A model generated the notes under the pieces. The model searched no databases. It worked only from the letters and a program-made list of their open reading frames with translations, and had not been told where the DNA came from. The position numbers and the translations under genes were made by a program. 64,000 nt of DNA from Pseudomonas sp. Irchel 3H7 (GTDB taxonomy: Bacteria; Pseudomonadota; Gammaproteobacteria; Pseudomonadales; Pseudomonadaceae): positions 62,001 to 126,000 of the forward strand of contig NZ_FYEA01000010.1 in NCBI RefSeq assembly GCF_900187605.1. Direction: 5' to 3'. Positions 1-8,087 of this stretch are shown here, in pieces (positions within the stretch are counted from its first letter, which is position 1; each line of letters begins with the position of its first letter).

Positions 1-456
1 ATTGCGGCGGGCGTTCCGGTGCTCGGTATCTGCCGAGGCTTCCAGGAAATGAACGTGGCGTTCGGCGGTAGCCTGCATCAGAAGGTGCATGAGCTGCCGG
101 GCATGCTCGATCACCGCGAAGCCGATAGCCCGGACGTGGCGGTGCAATACGCACCGGCCCACGCCGTGACCGTACTCGCTGGCGGTGTGTTCGAAGCACT
201 GGAGCTGCCGGGCGAGTTCCAGGTCAACTCGATTCACAGCCAGGGCATCGACCGCCTCGCGCCCGGCCTGCGCGCCGAAGCGGTGGCGCCGGACGGTTTG
301 ATCGAGGCGATCTCGGTCGAGCACAGCCCGACTTTCGCCCTCGGCGTGCAATGGCACCCGGAATGGCAAGTGCTGGACAACCCGAACTACCTGAAGATTT
401 TCCAGGCATTCGGCGCGGCTTGCCGGCAACGGGCGGCGCGGCGCAACAAACGCTGA
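1..456 (+). CDS. puuD: Gamma-glutamyl-gamma-aminobutyrate hydrolase (PuuD/SpuA-like), 5' truncated by window edge
   Basis: The frame is open from the first base, so the N-terminus lies outside the window; 151 residues are visible. This is a class I glutamine amidotransferase fold. The nucleophile elbow LGICRGFQ supplies the catalytic Cys near visible residue 11, and the C-terminal VQWHPEW supplies the His-Glu pair of the triad. In the family the enzyme releases GABA or aminovalerate-type products from gamma-glutamylated polyamines in the cytoplasm. The polyamine ABC transporter that starts 365 bp downstream on the same strand supports a polyamine role. The exact substrate cannot be read from the sequence. 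Confidence 0.85.
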   Translation: MAAGVPVLGICRGFQEMNVAFGGSLHQKVHELPGMLDHREADSPDVAVQYAPAHAVTVLAGGVFEALELPGEFQVNSIHSQGIDRLAPGLRAEAVAPDGLIEAISVEHSPTFALGVQWHPEWQVLDNPNYLKIFQAFGAACRQRAARRNKR

Positions 457-821
457 CACAACCCAAAAGATCACAACGATTTACTGCCCCCACGGACGTC
501 GGGTGTGCCTGCGCACATCCGTCATTCGTGAACAGCAACACCCGTAATAACAACAAGTACGACCCAGGCAGCCAGGACGGCGGCGCCGACCAAGCCCTCG
601 GCAGTGCAAGGTCAGTCAGGCATGCGCAATTCCCCTGTAGGAGTGAGCCTGCTCGCGATAGCAATAGACCAGTCAACAGAGATGTCGACTGACATGGCCT
701 CATCGCGAGCAGGCTCACTCCTACAGGGGATGTGTAATGACTGAGATTGCGCTTACAGGCTTGCAATCCACTTAAGCCCGGCCACATTGGCCAGGCGAAC
801 GAAACCTGTTGGGAGTTTCAC
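457..821. other. Intergenic region between puuD-like gene and the polyamine transporter
   Basis: No convincing gene is present. The stretch holds a REP-type inverted repeat (632-729). It also holds an isolated AATAACAA motif at 546-553 within a phrase (AATAACAACAAG) shared with the lldP leader at 8846-8857, although no start codon with a good ribosome site follows closely. It may be a relic of a former leader. The transporter promoter presumably lies here but I cannot place it. Confidence 0.5.
632..729. repeat. REP/REPIN inverted repeat (GAGTGAGCCTGCTCGCGAT family)
   Basis: Two near-perfect inverted arms, starting TGTAGGAGTGAGCCTGC and ending in its reverse complement, flank a short unique loop. 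The same arm recurs at 30871-30972. Confidence 0.9.
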
Positions 822-1964
822 ATGGCAAACGCCTCCAGCACTTACAGGAAGGCACTTGAAGGTCATCAGCAACCGAAAAAGGTGCTGGTGAAAGTCGATC
901 GTGTCACCAAGAAGTTCGACGAAACCGTGGCCGTGGACGATGTGTCCCTGGAGATCCATCAGGGCGAAATCTTCGCTCTGCTCGGTGGCTCCGGTTCGGG
1001 CAAATCGACCCTGCTGCGCATGCTCGCCGGTTTCGAGCGCCCGACTGAAGGGCGGATTCTGCTCGACGGCGTGGACATCACCGACATGCCGCCGTACGAG
1101 CGGCCGATCAACATGATGTTCCAGTCCTACGCGCTGTTCCCACACATGACCGTCGCGCAGAACATCGCCTTCGGCCTCAAGCAAGATCGTTTGCCGGCCA
1201 GCGAAATCGACGCCCGTGTCGATGAAATGCTGCGTCTGGTGCACATGACCCAATACGCCAAACGCCGCCCGCACCAGTTGTCCGGCGGCCAGCGCCAGCG
1301 CGTCGCCCTCGCCCGCTCGCTGGCCAAGCGTCCGAAGCTGTTGCTGCTCGACGAGCCGATGGGCGCGCTGGATAAAAAGCTGCGCTCGCAGATGCAACTG
1401 GAACTGGTGCAGATCATCGAACGCGTCGGCGTGACGTGCGTGATGGTGACCCACGACCAGGAAGAGGCCATGACCATGGCCGAGCGCATCGCGATCATGC
1501 ACCTCGGCTGGATCGCCCAGATCGGCAGCCCGGTCGACATCTATGAAGCACCGGTCAGCCGCATGGTCTGCGAATTCATCGGCAACGTGAACGCCTTCGA
1601 CGGCACCGTGGTGGAAGACCTTGAAGGGCACGCGATCATCCACAGTCCGGACTTGCAGCAGAAGATCTACGTCGGTCACGGCGTCAGCACCTCGGTGCAG
1701 GACAAGTCGGTCACCTACGCGATCCGTCCGGAAAAAATGCTCGTCAGCACCACCCAACCGGAGTTCCGCTACAACTGGTCCGAAGGCAAGGTGCATGACA
1801 TCGCCTACCTCGGCGGTCACTCGGTGTTCTACGTCGAATTGCCCGGCGGCAAAATCGTCCAGTCGTTCATGGCCAACGCCGAACGCCGTGGCGCGCGCCC
1901 GACCTGGGACGACAAAGTCTACGTCTGGTGGGAAGACGACAGCGGCGTGGTACTGCGCTCATGA
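822..1964 (+). CDS. potG: Polyamine ABC transporter, ATP-binding protein
   Basis: The protein has 380 residues from ATG 822, preceded by GGGAG; an in-frame extension upstream lacks a ribosome site. It is the cytoplasmic ATPase that powers polyamine (putrescine/spermidine) import. Walker A GGSGSGKST is at about residues 55-63, the signature LSGGQRQRVALAR and Walker B LLLLDEPMGALD are mid-protein, followed by the H-loop VTHDQEEA. The C-terminal third fits the TOBE domain of the Pot/Fbp-type ATPases. The stop overlaps the start of the next permease gene (ATGA), indicating translational coupling. Substrate is inferred from the binding protein and the PuuD-like neighbour. Confidence 0.9.
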   Translation: MANASSTYRKALEGHQQPKKVLVKVDRVTKKFDETVAVDDVSLEIHQGEIFALLGGSGSGKSTLLRMLAGFERPTEGRILLDGVDITDMPPYERPINMMFQSYALFPHMTVAQNIAFGLKQDRLPASEIDARVDEMLRLVHMTQYAKRRPHQLSGGQRQRVALARSLAKRPKLLLLDEPMGALDKKLRSQMQLELVQIIERVGVTCVMVTHDQEEAMTMAERIAIMHLGWIAQIGSPVDIYEAPVSRMVCEFIGNVNAFDGTVVEDLEGHAIIHSPDLQQKIYVGHGVSTSVQDKSVTYAIRPEKMLVSTTQPEFRYNWSEGKVHDIAYLGGHSVFYVELPGGKIVQSFMANAERRGARPTWDDKVYVWWEDDSGVVLRS

Positions 1965-2875
1965 GAACCTTCAATCAGCAATTCCTGCGCCTGGTGCCCA
2001 GCGGGCGAAAACTGGTCATTGGCATCCCGTTCATCTGGCTGTTCCTGTTCTTCATGCTGCCGTTCTTTCTGGTGATGAAGATCAGTTTCTCGGAAGCCGC
2101 GCTGTCGATCCCGCCGTACTCGGAGATCTACACCTACGCCGAACAGAAATTCCAGCTGCTGCTGAACATCGGCAACTACACCATGCTCGGCGAAGACGAG
2201 CTGTACCTGTCGGCCTACCTCGGTTCGCTGAAGGTCGCGGCGCTGAGCACGATGATGTGCCTGCTGATCGGTTTCCCGATGGCCTACGCGATCACCAAGA
2301 CCGGCAAGGAAACGCAAAACGTCTTGCTGCTGTTGATCATGATGCCGACCTGGACCGCGATCCTGATCCGCGTTTACGCGTGGATGGGCATCCTCAGCAA
2401 CAACGGTTTGCTTAACGCATTTCTGATGTGGACGGGGCTCACCGATCACCCGATCGAGATCCTCAACACCAACACGGCCGTGTATATCGGCGTGGTCTAC
2501 GCCTACCTGCCGTTCATGGTGTTGCCGCTGTACGCCAACCTCGTCAAGCACGATGGCAGCTTGCTGGAAGCCGCGCAGGATCTGGGCTCGAGCAACTTCA
2601 ACAACTTCTGGAAAATCACCGTGCCGCTGGCCAAGAACGGGATTATTGCCGGCTGCATGCTGGTGTTCATTCCGGTGGTCGGTGAGTTCGTGATTCCGGA
2701 ACTGCTCGGTGGCCCGGAGACGCTGATGATCGGTCGCGTGCTGTGGCAAGAGTTCTTCAATAACCGCGACTGGCCGGTGGCGTCTGCGCTGGCGGTGGTG
2801 ATGCTGTTGATCCTGATTGTGCCGATTCTGCTGTTCAACCGCAGCCAGGCCAAAGAGATGGAGGCACGGGGATGA
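1961..2875 (+). CDS. potH: Polyamine ABC transporter, permease (PotH/PotB type)
   Basis: The protein has 304 residues. The start at 1961 overlaps the ATPase stop by four bases (ATGA). It is an inner-membrane permease with about six hydrophobic segments; the first (IPFIWLFLFFMLPFFLV) is near the N-terminus. An EAA-type cytoplasmic loop (LLEAAQDLGSSNFNNFWKIT) fits the family site that docks with the ATPase. It forms a heterodimer with the following permease. Its own stop again overlaps the next start by four bases, so the three genes form a tightly coupled unit. Confidence 0.9.
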   Translation: MRTFNQQFLRLVPSGRKLVIGIPFIWLFLFFMLPFFLVMKISFSEAALSIPPYSEIYTYAEQKFQLLLNIGNYTMLGEDELYLSAYLGSLKVAALSTMMCLLIGFPMAYAITKTGKETQNVLLLLIMMPTWTAILIRVYAWMGILSNNGLLNAFLMWTGLTDHPIEILNTNTAVYIGVVYAYLPFMVLPLYANLVKHDGSLLEAAQDLGSSNFNNFWKITVPLAKNGIIAGCMLVFIPVVGEFVIPELLGGPETLMIGRVLWQEFFNNRDWPVASALAVVMLLILIVPILLFNRSQAKEMEARG

Positions 2876-3747
2876 AACGCTTCGGTTTTTCCAAGTTCAT
2901 GTTGATCTTCGGCCTGATGTTCATTTATCTGCCGATGCTGATTCTGGTGATCTACTCGTTCAACGCATCCAAACTGGTGACAGTCTGGGGCGGCTGGTCG
3001 GTGAAGTGGTACGTCGGCTTGCTCGATAACACGCAACTGATGGGCTCGGTGGTGCGCTCGCTGGAAATCGCCTGCTACACCGCGATCGCTGCCGTCGCGC
3101 TGGGCACCCTCGCCGCTTTCGTGCTGACTCGCGTCACGCGCTTCAAGGGTCGCACGCTGTTTGGTGGTCTGGTCACCGCGCCATTGGTAATGCCTGAGGT
3201 GATCACCGGCCTGTCGCTGTTGCTGCTGTTCGTGGCGATGGCGCAGTTGATCGGCTGGCCGCAGGAGCGTGGCATCGTCACGATCTGGATCGCCCACACC
3301 ACGTTTTGTGCCGCTTATGTCGCGGTGGTAGTCTCCGCCCGCCTCCGCGAACTGGATCTGTCGATCGAAGAAGCGGCGATGGACCTCGGTGCGAAACCGT
3401 TCAAGGTGTTTTTCCTGATCACCATTCCAATGATCGCGCCGTCGCTGGCGGCGGGCGGGATGATGTCGTTCGCCTTGTCGCTGGATGACCTGGTGTTGGC
3501 CAGCTTCGTTTCCGGACCAGGTTCGACGACGTTGCCGATGGAAGTGTTCTCGGCGGTGCGTCTGGGCGTGAAACCTGAGATCAACGCCGTGGCCAGCCTG
3601 ATTCTGCTGGCGGTGTCGCTGGTGACTTTCCTGGTCTGGTACTTCGGCCGCAAGGCAGAGGCCAACCGCAAGCGGGCAATTCAGGAAGCGATGGATCAGA
3701 CCGCAAACGAGTCGTGGCAACCACAGCAACAAGCCGCCACCGCATAA
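2872..3747 (+). CDS. potI: Polyamine ABC transporter, permease (PotI/PotC type)
   Basis: The protein has 291 residues with six predicted membrane segments. The EAA loop reads SIEEAAMDLGAKPFKVFFLI. The start overlaps the previous stop (ATGA). It is the second transmembrane half of the importer. The order ATPase-permease-permease-binding protein matches the potABCD arrangement rather than the spuDEFGH one, where the binding proteins come first. The C-terminal tail (after about residue 275) is hydrophilic and variable. A REP element begins four bases after the stop. Confidence 0.9.
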   Translation: MKRFGFSKFMLIFGLMFIYLPMLILVIYSFNASKLVTVWGGWSVKWYVGLLDNTQLMGSVVRSLEIACYTAIAAVALGTLAAFVLTRVTRFKGRTLFGGLVTAPLVMPEVITGLSLLLLFVAMAQLIGWPQERGIVTIWIAHTTFCAAYVAVVVSARLRELDLSIEEAAMDLGAKPFKVFFLITIPMIAPSLAAGGMMSFALSLDDLVLASFVSGPGSTTLPMEVFSAVRLGVKPEINAVASLILLAVSLVTFLVWYFGRKAEANRKRAIQEAMDQTANESWQPQQQAATA

Positions 3748-3750
3748 CCC

Positions 3751-3838
3751 TGTAGGAGCTGCGGCACGCTGCGATCTTCTGATCTTGATGTGAAAGATCA
3801 AAAGATCGCAGCCTCGTTTCACTCGACAGCTCCTACAC
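3751..3838. repeat. REP/REPIN inverted repeat (GTAGGAGCTG...GCGATCTT family)
   Basis: Arms start TGTAGGAGCTG and end CAGCTCCTACA, with an inner GATCAAAAGATCGCAG palindrome. It lies between potI and potF, so it may set relative mRNA levels of permease and binding-protein segments. Confidence 0.9.
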
Positions 3839-3878
3839 ATGCTGGCGCTGTTAACCGAGTTTTGGCTTTGTGTTTTTG

Positions 3879-3889
3879 AATAAAAAGAA
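3879..3889 (+). promoter_or_regulatory. Candidate Hfq/Crc binding motif in the potF leader
   Basis: Two overlapping AANAANAA matches (AATAAAAA at 3879-3886 and AAAAAGAA at 3882-3889) lie just before the GGAG ribosome site of potF. This position is typical for Crc-dependent translational repression in Pseudomonas. Functional assignment is inference. Confidence 0.45.
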
Positions 3890-3902
3890 TGGAGTTGTAC
3901 CG

Positions 3903-5000
3903 ATGAAAATGTTTGGCAGGACTCTGCTGACACTGTCCTTAATGGGCGCAATGGTCATGGGCGCCCAGGCCAACGACAAGGTGCTGCGTGTTTACAACTG
4001 GTCCGATTACATCGCGCCGGACACCGTCAAGAAGTTCGAAGACGAGACCGGCATCCGCGTGACCTACGACGTCTTCGACAGCAACGAGACCCTTGAGGCG
4101 CGTTTGCTGGCGGGCAAATCCGGCTACGATCTGGTCGTGCCGTCGAACAGTTTCCTCGCCAAGCAGATCAAGGCCGGCGTCTATCAGACCCTGGACAAAT
4201 CGAAGCTGCCGAACTGGAAGAATCTCAACCCGGTGCTGCTGAAAAACGCTGCCGCCAGTGATCCGGACAACGCCCACGCGTTCCCGTACATGTGGGGCTC
4301 GATCGGCATCGGTTTCAACCCGGCCAAGGTCAAAGAAGTGCTCGGCGCCAATGCCCCGACCAATTCCTGGGATTTGCTGTTCAAGCCGGAAAACGCTGAA
4401 AAGCTCAAAGCCTGCGGCATCAGTTTCCTCGACTCGCCGACCGAAATGATCCCGGCCGCCCTGCACTACCTGGGCTATCCGGTGAACGACAAGGACACCG
4501 CACACATCAAGGAAGCCGAGGCGCTGTTCATGAAGATTCGCCCGAACGTGGCGTACTTCCACTCCTCGAAATACATCTCCGATCTGGCCAACGGCAACAT
4601 CTGCGTGGCGGTCGGTTACTCCGGCGACGTGCTGCAGGCCAAGGCTCGCGCGGTGGAATCGGGCAACAACGTGGTGATCGACTACAGCATTCCCAAGGAA
4701 GGCGCCGGCAGTTTCTATGACATGGTCGCCATTCCGCGTGATGCGGCGAACGTCGAGAACGCCTACCTGTTCATGGACTTCCTGATGCGTCCGGACATCA
4801 TCGCCGAGATCACCAACAGCAACGGCTACAGCAACGCCAACGCGGCGGCCACGCCACTGGTGGATGAAGCGATCCGCAATGACCCGGGTTCGTACCCGTC
4901 GCAAGCGGTAATGGCGACGTTGTATGCGGTGCCGGATCAGCCGATTGCCACGCAGCGGATCATGACCCGTGGCTGGACCCGGGTGAAACTCGGTAAGTAA
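3903..5000 (+). CDS. potF: Polyamine ABC transporter, periplasmic substrate-binding protein
   Basis: The protein has 365 residues from ATG 3903, preceded by GGAG. It has a Sec signal peptide of about 24 residues ending near GAQAND. The mature start KVLRVYNWSDYIAPD is characteristic of the PotD/PotF/SpuD/SpuE family, which captures putrescine or spermidine in the periplasm. The fold runs to the C-terminus at the usual family length. A REP element separates it by 155 bp from the permease genes, so it may be transcribed from its own promoter as well as by readthrough. I cannot tell putrescine from spermidine specificity by eye. Confidence 0.9.
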   Translation: MKMFGRTLLTLSLMGAMVMGAQANDKVLRVYNWSDYIAPDTVKKFEDETGIRVTYDVFDSNETLEARLLAGKSGYDLVVPSNSFLAKQIKAGVYQTLDKSKLPNWKNLNPVLLKNAAASDPDNAHAFPYMWGSIGIGFNPAKVKEVLGANAPTNSWDLLFKPENAEKLKACGISFLDSPTEMIPAALHYLGYPVNDKDTAHIKEAEALFMKIRPNVAYFHSSKYISDLANGNICVAVGYSGDVLQAKARAVESGNNVVIDYSIPKEGAGSFYDMVAIPRDAANVENAYLFMDFLMRPDIIAEITNSNGYSNANAAATPLVDEAIRNDPGSYPSQAVMATLYAVPDQPIATQRIMTRGWTRVKLGK

Positions 5001-5037
5001 GACTACGGAGTTGGAGTTCCAACAACCCTGATGAACA

Positions 5038-5126
5038 TGTGGGAGCTGGCTTGCCAGCGATGACAGTGGGTCAGGCAAAGGTGATTCGGATGTGCTGACC
5101 CCATCGCTGGCAAGCCAGCTCCCACA
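5038..5126. repeat. REP/REPIN inverted repeat (GGGAGCTGGCTTGCCAGCGATG family)
   Basis: Arms TGTGGGAGCTGGCTTGCC and its complement flank a unique loop of about 40 bp. This is one of the commonest families in the window. Confidence 0.9.
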
Positions 5127-5129
5127 GGG

Positions 5130-5298
5130 TTTTGTGATCACATTCAGACAGTGCCAGGCCCAGGATTTCTTAGCTTAAATAATTCAATGATTTCCCGTTC
5201 ACGCAGCGCCTTACCACCGCTGCACCCTGCTATGAACGGCCTCACCTGGCTCCCTCGGCTCAGGTGAATTCTCAGGCGCCTTCGGGCGCCTTTTTTTG
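5130..5298 (+). ncRNA. Candidate small RNA or orphan transcript 3' end
   Basis: This gene-free stretch follows potF. It ends in a 7-bp perfect hairpin (TCACCTG at 5242-5248 with CAGGTGA at 5261-5267) and then a strong intrinsic terminator (GGCGCC-TTCG-GGCGCC plus seven T) at 5274-5297. The terminator points along the plus strand, 270 bases after the potF stop and facing the end of thpR. A REP lies between it and potF. Either it ends the potF message, or it ends an independent sRNA; an A/T-rich patch at 5173-5186 could hold a promoter -10. The 5' end is not determinable by eye. Confidence 0.35.
5274..5298 (+). terminator. Intrinsic terminator, plus-strand orientation
   Basis: A GC-rich 6-bp stem GGCGCC/GGCGCC with a TTCG tetraloop is followed by TTTTTTT. 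No T-tract exists on the other strand, so it serves plus-strand transcription. Confidence 0.85.
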
Positions 5299-5303
5299 TG
5301 CGT

Positions 5304-5825
5304 TCACATCAGCGACCAATCTTGCAGGATCCGATAGCGCCCCTTGTGCGATTCGAACAGGGCGAAGCGTTCGGCGCGCAGGAAGAACTCCGGCGGCGTG
5401 GCCGACTCAGGCTCCGGCGCACGGTAGTCACGGGCCAGCGTCAGATGCGGGCGAAACTCGCGGGTTGTTTCTTCAAAGCCAAAGGGCAACATCGCCTGCT
5501 CTAGTGCGTAGACCAGCCGCAGCAGCGCTTGTGGCGCCTGCTCCGGCGCCAGCGACAACACCCCGGCGCGATGCCAGACCTGCAAGTGGTTCAACGAAAT
5601 CTTCAACGCCTCTCCCGGCGTGCGCACTTGTCCGGCCGCCTCGCAGACGTCGTTGATCTGCGCCAATGGCACCGCGCCGAGAAACAGCAGCGTCAGGTGA
5701 AAATTGTCCGCCGGCACCGGCTTACCGGTGCGCAACCCCAACTCCCCGCGCCACTGAGCGATCGCCTTGCGTTGCGCCGGCGGGCAATCGAGGGCGAAAA
5801 ACAGTCGCTTCGCTTCATCGGTCAT
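5304..5825 (-). CDS. thpR: RNA 2',3'-cyclic 3'-phosphodiesterase (LigT/2H family)
   Basis: The protein has 173 residues. The two HxTx motifs that define the 2H phosphoesterase superfamily are present: HLTL at about residues 43-46 (in NFHLTLLFLG) and HLTL at about residues 126-129 (in FRPHLTLAR). They lie about 80 residues apart as in ThpR/LigT. The family opens 2',3'-cyclic phosphate RNA ends to 2'-phosphates, and was first noticed as a reversible 2'-5' ligase. It stands alone, convergent with the terminator at 5274. Length and motifs are normal. Confidence 0.9.
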   Translation of the reverse strand: MTDEAKRLFFALDCPPAQRKAIAQWRGELGLRTGKPVPADNFHLTLLFLGAVPLAQINDVCEAAGQVRTPGEALKISLNHLQVWHRAGVLSLAPEQAPQALLRLVYALEQAMLPFGFEETTREFRPHLTLARDYRAPEPESATPPEFFLRAERFALFESHKGRYRILQDWSLM

Positions 5826-5932
5826 GGCCCTGCTCCCCTGTCCATCGTTATTCGCCGGATTCTACACAGCCTGATCAGACGACTCGTGACAGGAAGCTAT
5901 AGTTCAAGGATTGCCATCAACCGGAGGCCGCC

Positions 5933-6127
5933 ATGCGCGCGATCCTCAGCAAAGAACCCTGGTGGGCACGACCACCGCATCCCGGGCAGGATGAAAAGGA
6001 GCTGGAATGGGGCTGGCTGGTGCATTACAGCGAGGGGGAGCCGCGTTTCGAGTTCGTCCGCGAGCGGCCTACTGACGAACAGATTCGCGAGCGCAAAAGC
6101 TGCCGCATCACCCCCTCACCCGAGTGA
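5933..6127 (+). CDS. Small hypothetical protein, 64 residues
   Basis: Start ATG 5933 has a strong GGAGG seven bases upstream. The product is soluble, acidic/basic mixed and Trp-rich near the N-terminus (EPWWARPP, ELEWGWLVHY), with no signal peptide or membrane segment. I do not recognise a characterised family. The clear ribosome site and Pseudomonas-like codon use argue that it is real. The last residues run close to a REP element that begins at 6138. Confidence 0.6.
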   Translation: MRAILSKEPWWARPPHPGQDEKELEWGWLVHYSEGEPRFEFVRERPTDEQIRERKSCRITPSPE

Positions 6128-6137
6128 ACACAGTACC

Positions 6138-6324
6138 TGTAGGCCTTCGCCTGCTCGCGATAGCGGCAGGTCTGCCAAGCCAGCTCCCACAGGGTCGTGC
6201 GGTGCGCCCACCATTGCTGGTTTCACACAAAACCTGTGGGAGTTGGCTTGCCAGCGATAGCGGTAGGTCAGGCAATGATGATTTTGAATGTACGGGCGCC
6301 ATCGCGAGTAGACGAAAGCCTACA
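6138..6324. repeat. Nested REP elements (one family inside another)
   Basis: The outer arms are TGTAGGCCTTCGCCTGCTCGCGATA (from 6138) and the complementary ATCGCGAGTAGACGAAAGCCTACA (to 6324). Between them lies a degraded pair of the other family: GCCAAGCCAGCTCCCACAGG (near 6175) and CCTGTGGGAGTTGGCTTGCC (near 6233). The inner pair has lost part of its left arm. The region 6128-6342 contains no gene. Confidence 0.75.
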
Positions 6325-6342
6325 AGAGATTTTGCGCAGGCC

Positions 6343-6696
6343 TCAGGATTCAAGAATGTTCTTGAAACCACCAAAGATCATGCGCTGGCCATCAAATCCC
6401 ATTGGGTTGACGTCCGGTTGCATGCGCGGGTCGTCCATCATTTTTGCCATGCCGGCGTCGCGCGTGGCTTTGTCTGGCCAGATCAGCCAGCCGGACGACA
6501 CCGTTTCGCCTTCCTTGAGTTTGACCGCCATCGGGAATGAGGTGACCTTGCCCTCCGGTACGTCATCGCCCCAGCACTGAACCACGTCGTGCGCACCGTA
6601 TTCCTTGAAAAGTTTCGCCGCGATTGCGCAGTGTTTTTTGTACTGCTCACGATTTGCATTCGGCACCGGTGCGACAAAAATATCGATGTAAGCCAT
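6343..6696 (-). CDS. DUF1428 (YbaA-like) protein
   Basis: The protein has 117 residues from ATG 6696, with GGGAG about seven bases upstream; a GTG two codons earlier would sit on top of the ribosome site. The sequence carries the features of E. coli YbaA: an N-terminal YIDIFVAPVP strand, GAHDVVQCWGDDVPEGKVT in the middle and MMDDPRMQ...GFDGQRMIFGGF at the C-terminus. Its biochemical role is unknown; the fold is ferredoxin-like dimeric alpha/beta. It starts two bases after the stop of the upstream lipoprotein gene, so the two are probably co-translated. Confidence 0.8.
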   Translation of the reverse strand: MAYIDIFVAPVPNANREQYKKHCAIAAKLFKEYGAHDVVQCWGDDVPEGKVTSFPMAVKLKEGETVSSGWLIWPDKATRDAGMAKMMDDPRMQPDVNPMGFDGQRMIFGGFKNILES

Positions 6697-6698
6697 GA

Positions 6699-7781
6699 TC
6701 ACTCTCCCTGCATGTTGGTTTCGATCTGCTGGTTAGTCGATTGCGGTGGCTGCCATTCGACAGGATTCACGCCCAAGCCGACCGACGGCTCATCGCCCCC
6801 ACCCAGATTGCGCTCGACCTGCCCGGCCATGTGCAACGTGCCGGCCATGACGCCAGTCGTCGGGTTCTGCACCAGTTTCATCCAGGCCTTGTCGAAGGTG
6901 CTGCCCAGACTGCTGCGGATCAGCGCTTCGCTGTCAGGGCGGTCATTGGCCTGAATGATCGCGCGAATGCCGGCCACACCGACCGAAATCAGTCCGCCAG
7001 CCAGTTTTCCGGCCGCTGCTGCGACTGCGCTGGCAGCCCCACGCGGGGCCATTTCCGCTTCCATCCGCTGACTGGCGCGCTTGGCCACCGGGGCCATGCC
7101 GGCATCGGTCGAGGCAATCCCCTTTGCGCCGCCCTCAGTGTGGATCTTGTCGATCAGCGCAGCGTAGGCCGGCAGCGTATTCAGCGGCTCGGTGCTGATG
7201 ACCTGAAACAGCGAGGCATCCCGCGCCGGTGGCGGGCCAAGCGCAATGGCCGGGACTTTCTGCAAACGTCCATTGAGCTGACCAACGGGCACACCATGGC
7301 GTTGGGCGATGAGCGGCATCTGCTGCGCCATCAACTGCGCATAGAACGCCGTGGCCTGACCAAGAATCGCATCCGGATCGATCTCCACCGCCACCGGCGC
7401 CAGCACCCTTTCCTGATACTGCTCAAGCAGATACGCCGCGAGACGCTTGGCCGACGCATCCTGCTCGCCACCGGCATTGATCGTGTACCAACTGACCTTC
7501 ATCGACAGCCATTCCTGGGTCCAATAGCTGCTGAACCACGGGATGAAATTTTCTTCAGTTTGCTGATAGACCCGAGTGCGCCAATGTTCCATCGAGCCAC
7601 GGGCGAAGACTTTGACTTGCTCGGTGGACTGCTGCGAGGCGCTGACGATTTCCCGGTCGATCTGCTGCCAGGTCGCAGGCGACACCACCACGGCCTGCGG
7701 CGCTGACACCGGGGCCCGCGCCGAGGTGGCGCAGCCGGCCAGCAACAACAGTGCGGCGACGAGCAGCGCACGCGGGTTCAC
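6699..7781 (-). CDS. Predicted lipoprotein of unknown function
   Basis: The protein has 360 residues from a GTG start at 7781 (AAGGA about 11 bases upstream). This start puts a lipobox LLLAGC at residues 12-17 behind a short hydrophobic stretch. In-frame codons upstream would leave an implausibly long n-region. The body is mostly alpha-helical and soluble; residues about 255-285 form an Ala/Gly-rich segment (GAASAVAAAAGKLAGGLISV) that could be a membrane-associated helix. I do not recognise the family. The stop lies two bases before the start of the DUF1428 gene. Confidence 0.7.
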   Translation of the reverse strand: MNPRALLVAALLLLAGCATSARAPVSAPQAVVVSPATWQQIDREIVSASQQSTEQVKVFARGSMEHWRTRVYQQTEENFIPWFSSYWTQEWLSMKVSWYTINAGGEQDASAKRLAAYLLEQYQERVLAPVAVEIDPDAILGQATAFYAQLMAQQMPLIAQRHGVPVGQLNGRLQKVPAIALGPPPARDASLFQVISTEPLNTLPAYAALIDKIHTEGGAKGIASTDAGMAPVAKRASQRMEAEMAPRGAASAVAAAAGKLAGGLISVGVAGIRAIIQANDRPDSEALIRSSLGSTFDKAWMKLVQNPTTGVMAGTLHMAGQVERNLGGGDEPSVGLGVNPVEWQPPQSTNQQIETNMQGE

Positions 7782-7860
7782 GGTAGCGGTGTCCTTGAGA
7801 TGAGTGGGATGCAGATTTGAGTATAGGTGGGTCAATTGAGCCTGATGTTGGAAGTACCGG

Positions 7861-7958
7861 CCTCATCGCTGGCAAGCCAGCTCCCACAAGGATTTCCAGC
7901 GGCCGCAGATTTTGTGATCACCTCAGAACCTGTGGGAGCTGGCTTGCCAGCGATGAGG
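7861..7958. repeat. REP/REPIN inverted repeat (GGGAGCTGGCTTGCCAGCGATGAGG family)
   Basis: Complementary arms CCTCATCGCTGGCAAGCC and GGCTTGCCAGCGATGAGG flank a loop of about 40 bp. It sits in the 306-bp gap between divergent genes (7782-8087); the rest of that gap shows nothing I can name. Confidence 0.9.
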
Positions 7959-8087
7959 CCATCAGCAACACCCAAAAAACCCCAACCATCACTGCCATCG
8001 ATATTCACCATCGCCACGATTGCCTTCCGCCCACCGCCCATCAAAGGCACGATTGAGCCATCCGAAACACAGCGAGGAGTTCACAAC

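Noticed and set aside
351..692. Possible small gene between puuD-like gene and potG
   Set aside because: Its start lies inside the upstream gene in another frame and it ends in a REP; no ribosome site or recognisable product.
2503..3951. Minus-strand open frame of 482 codons across potH/potI
   Set aside because: Antisense shadow of clear permease genes, composition typical of reversed coding sequence (His/Arg/Gln-rich), runs through a REP.
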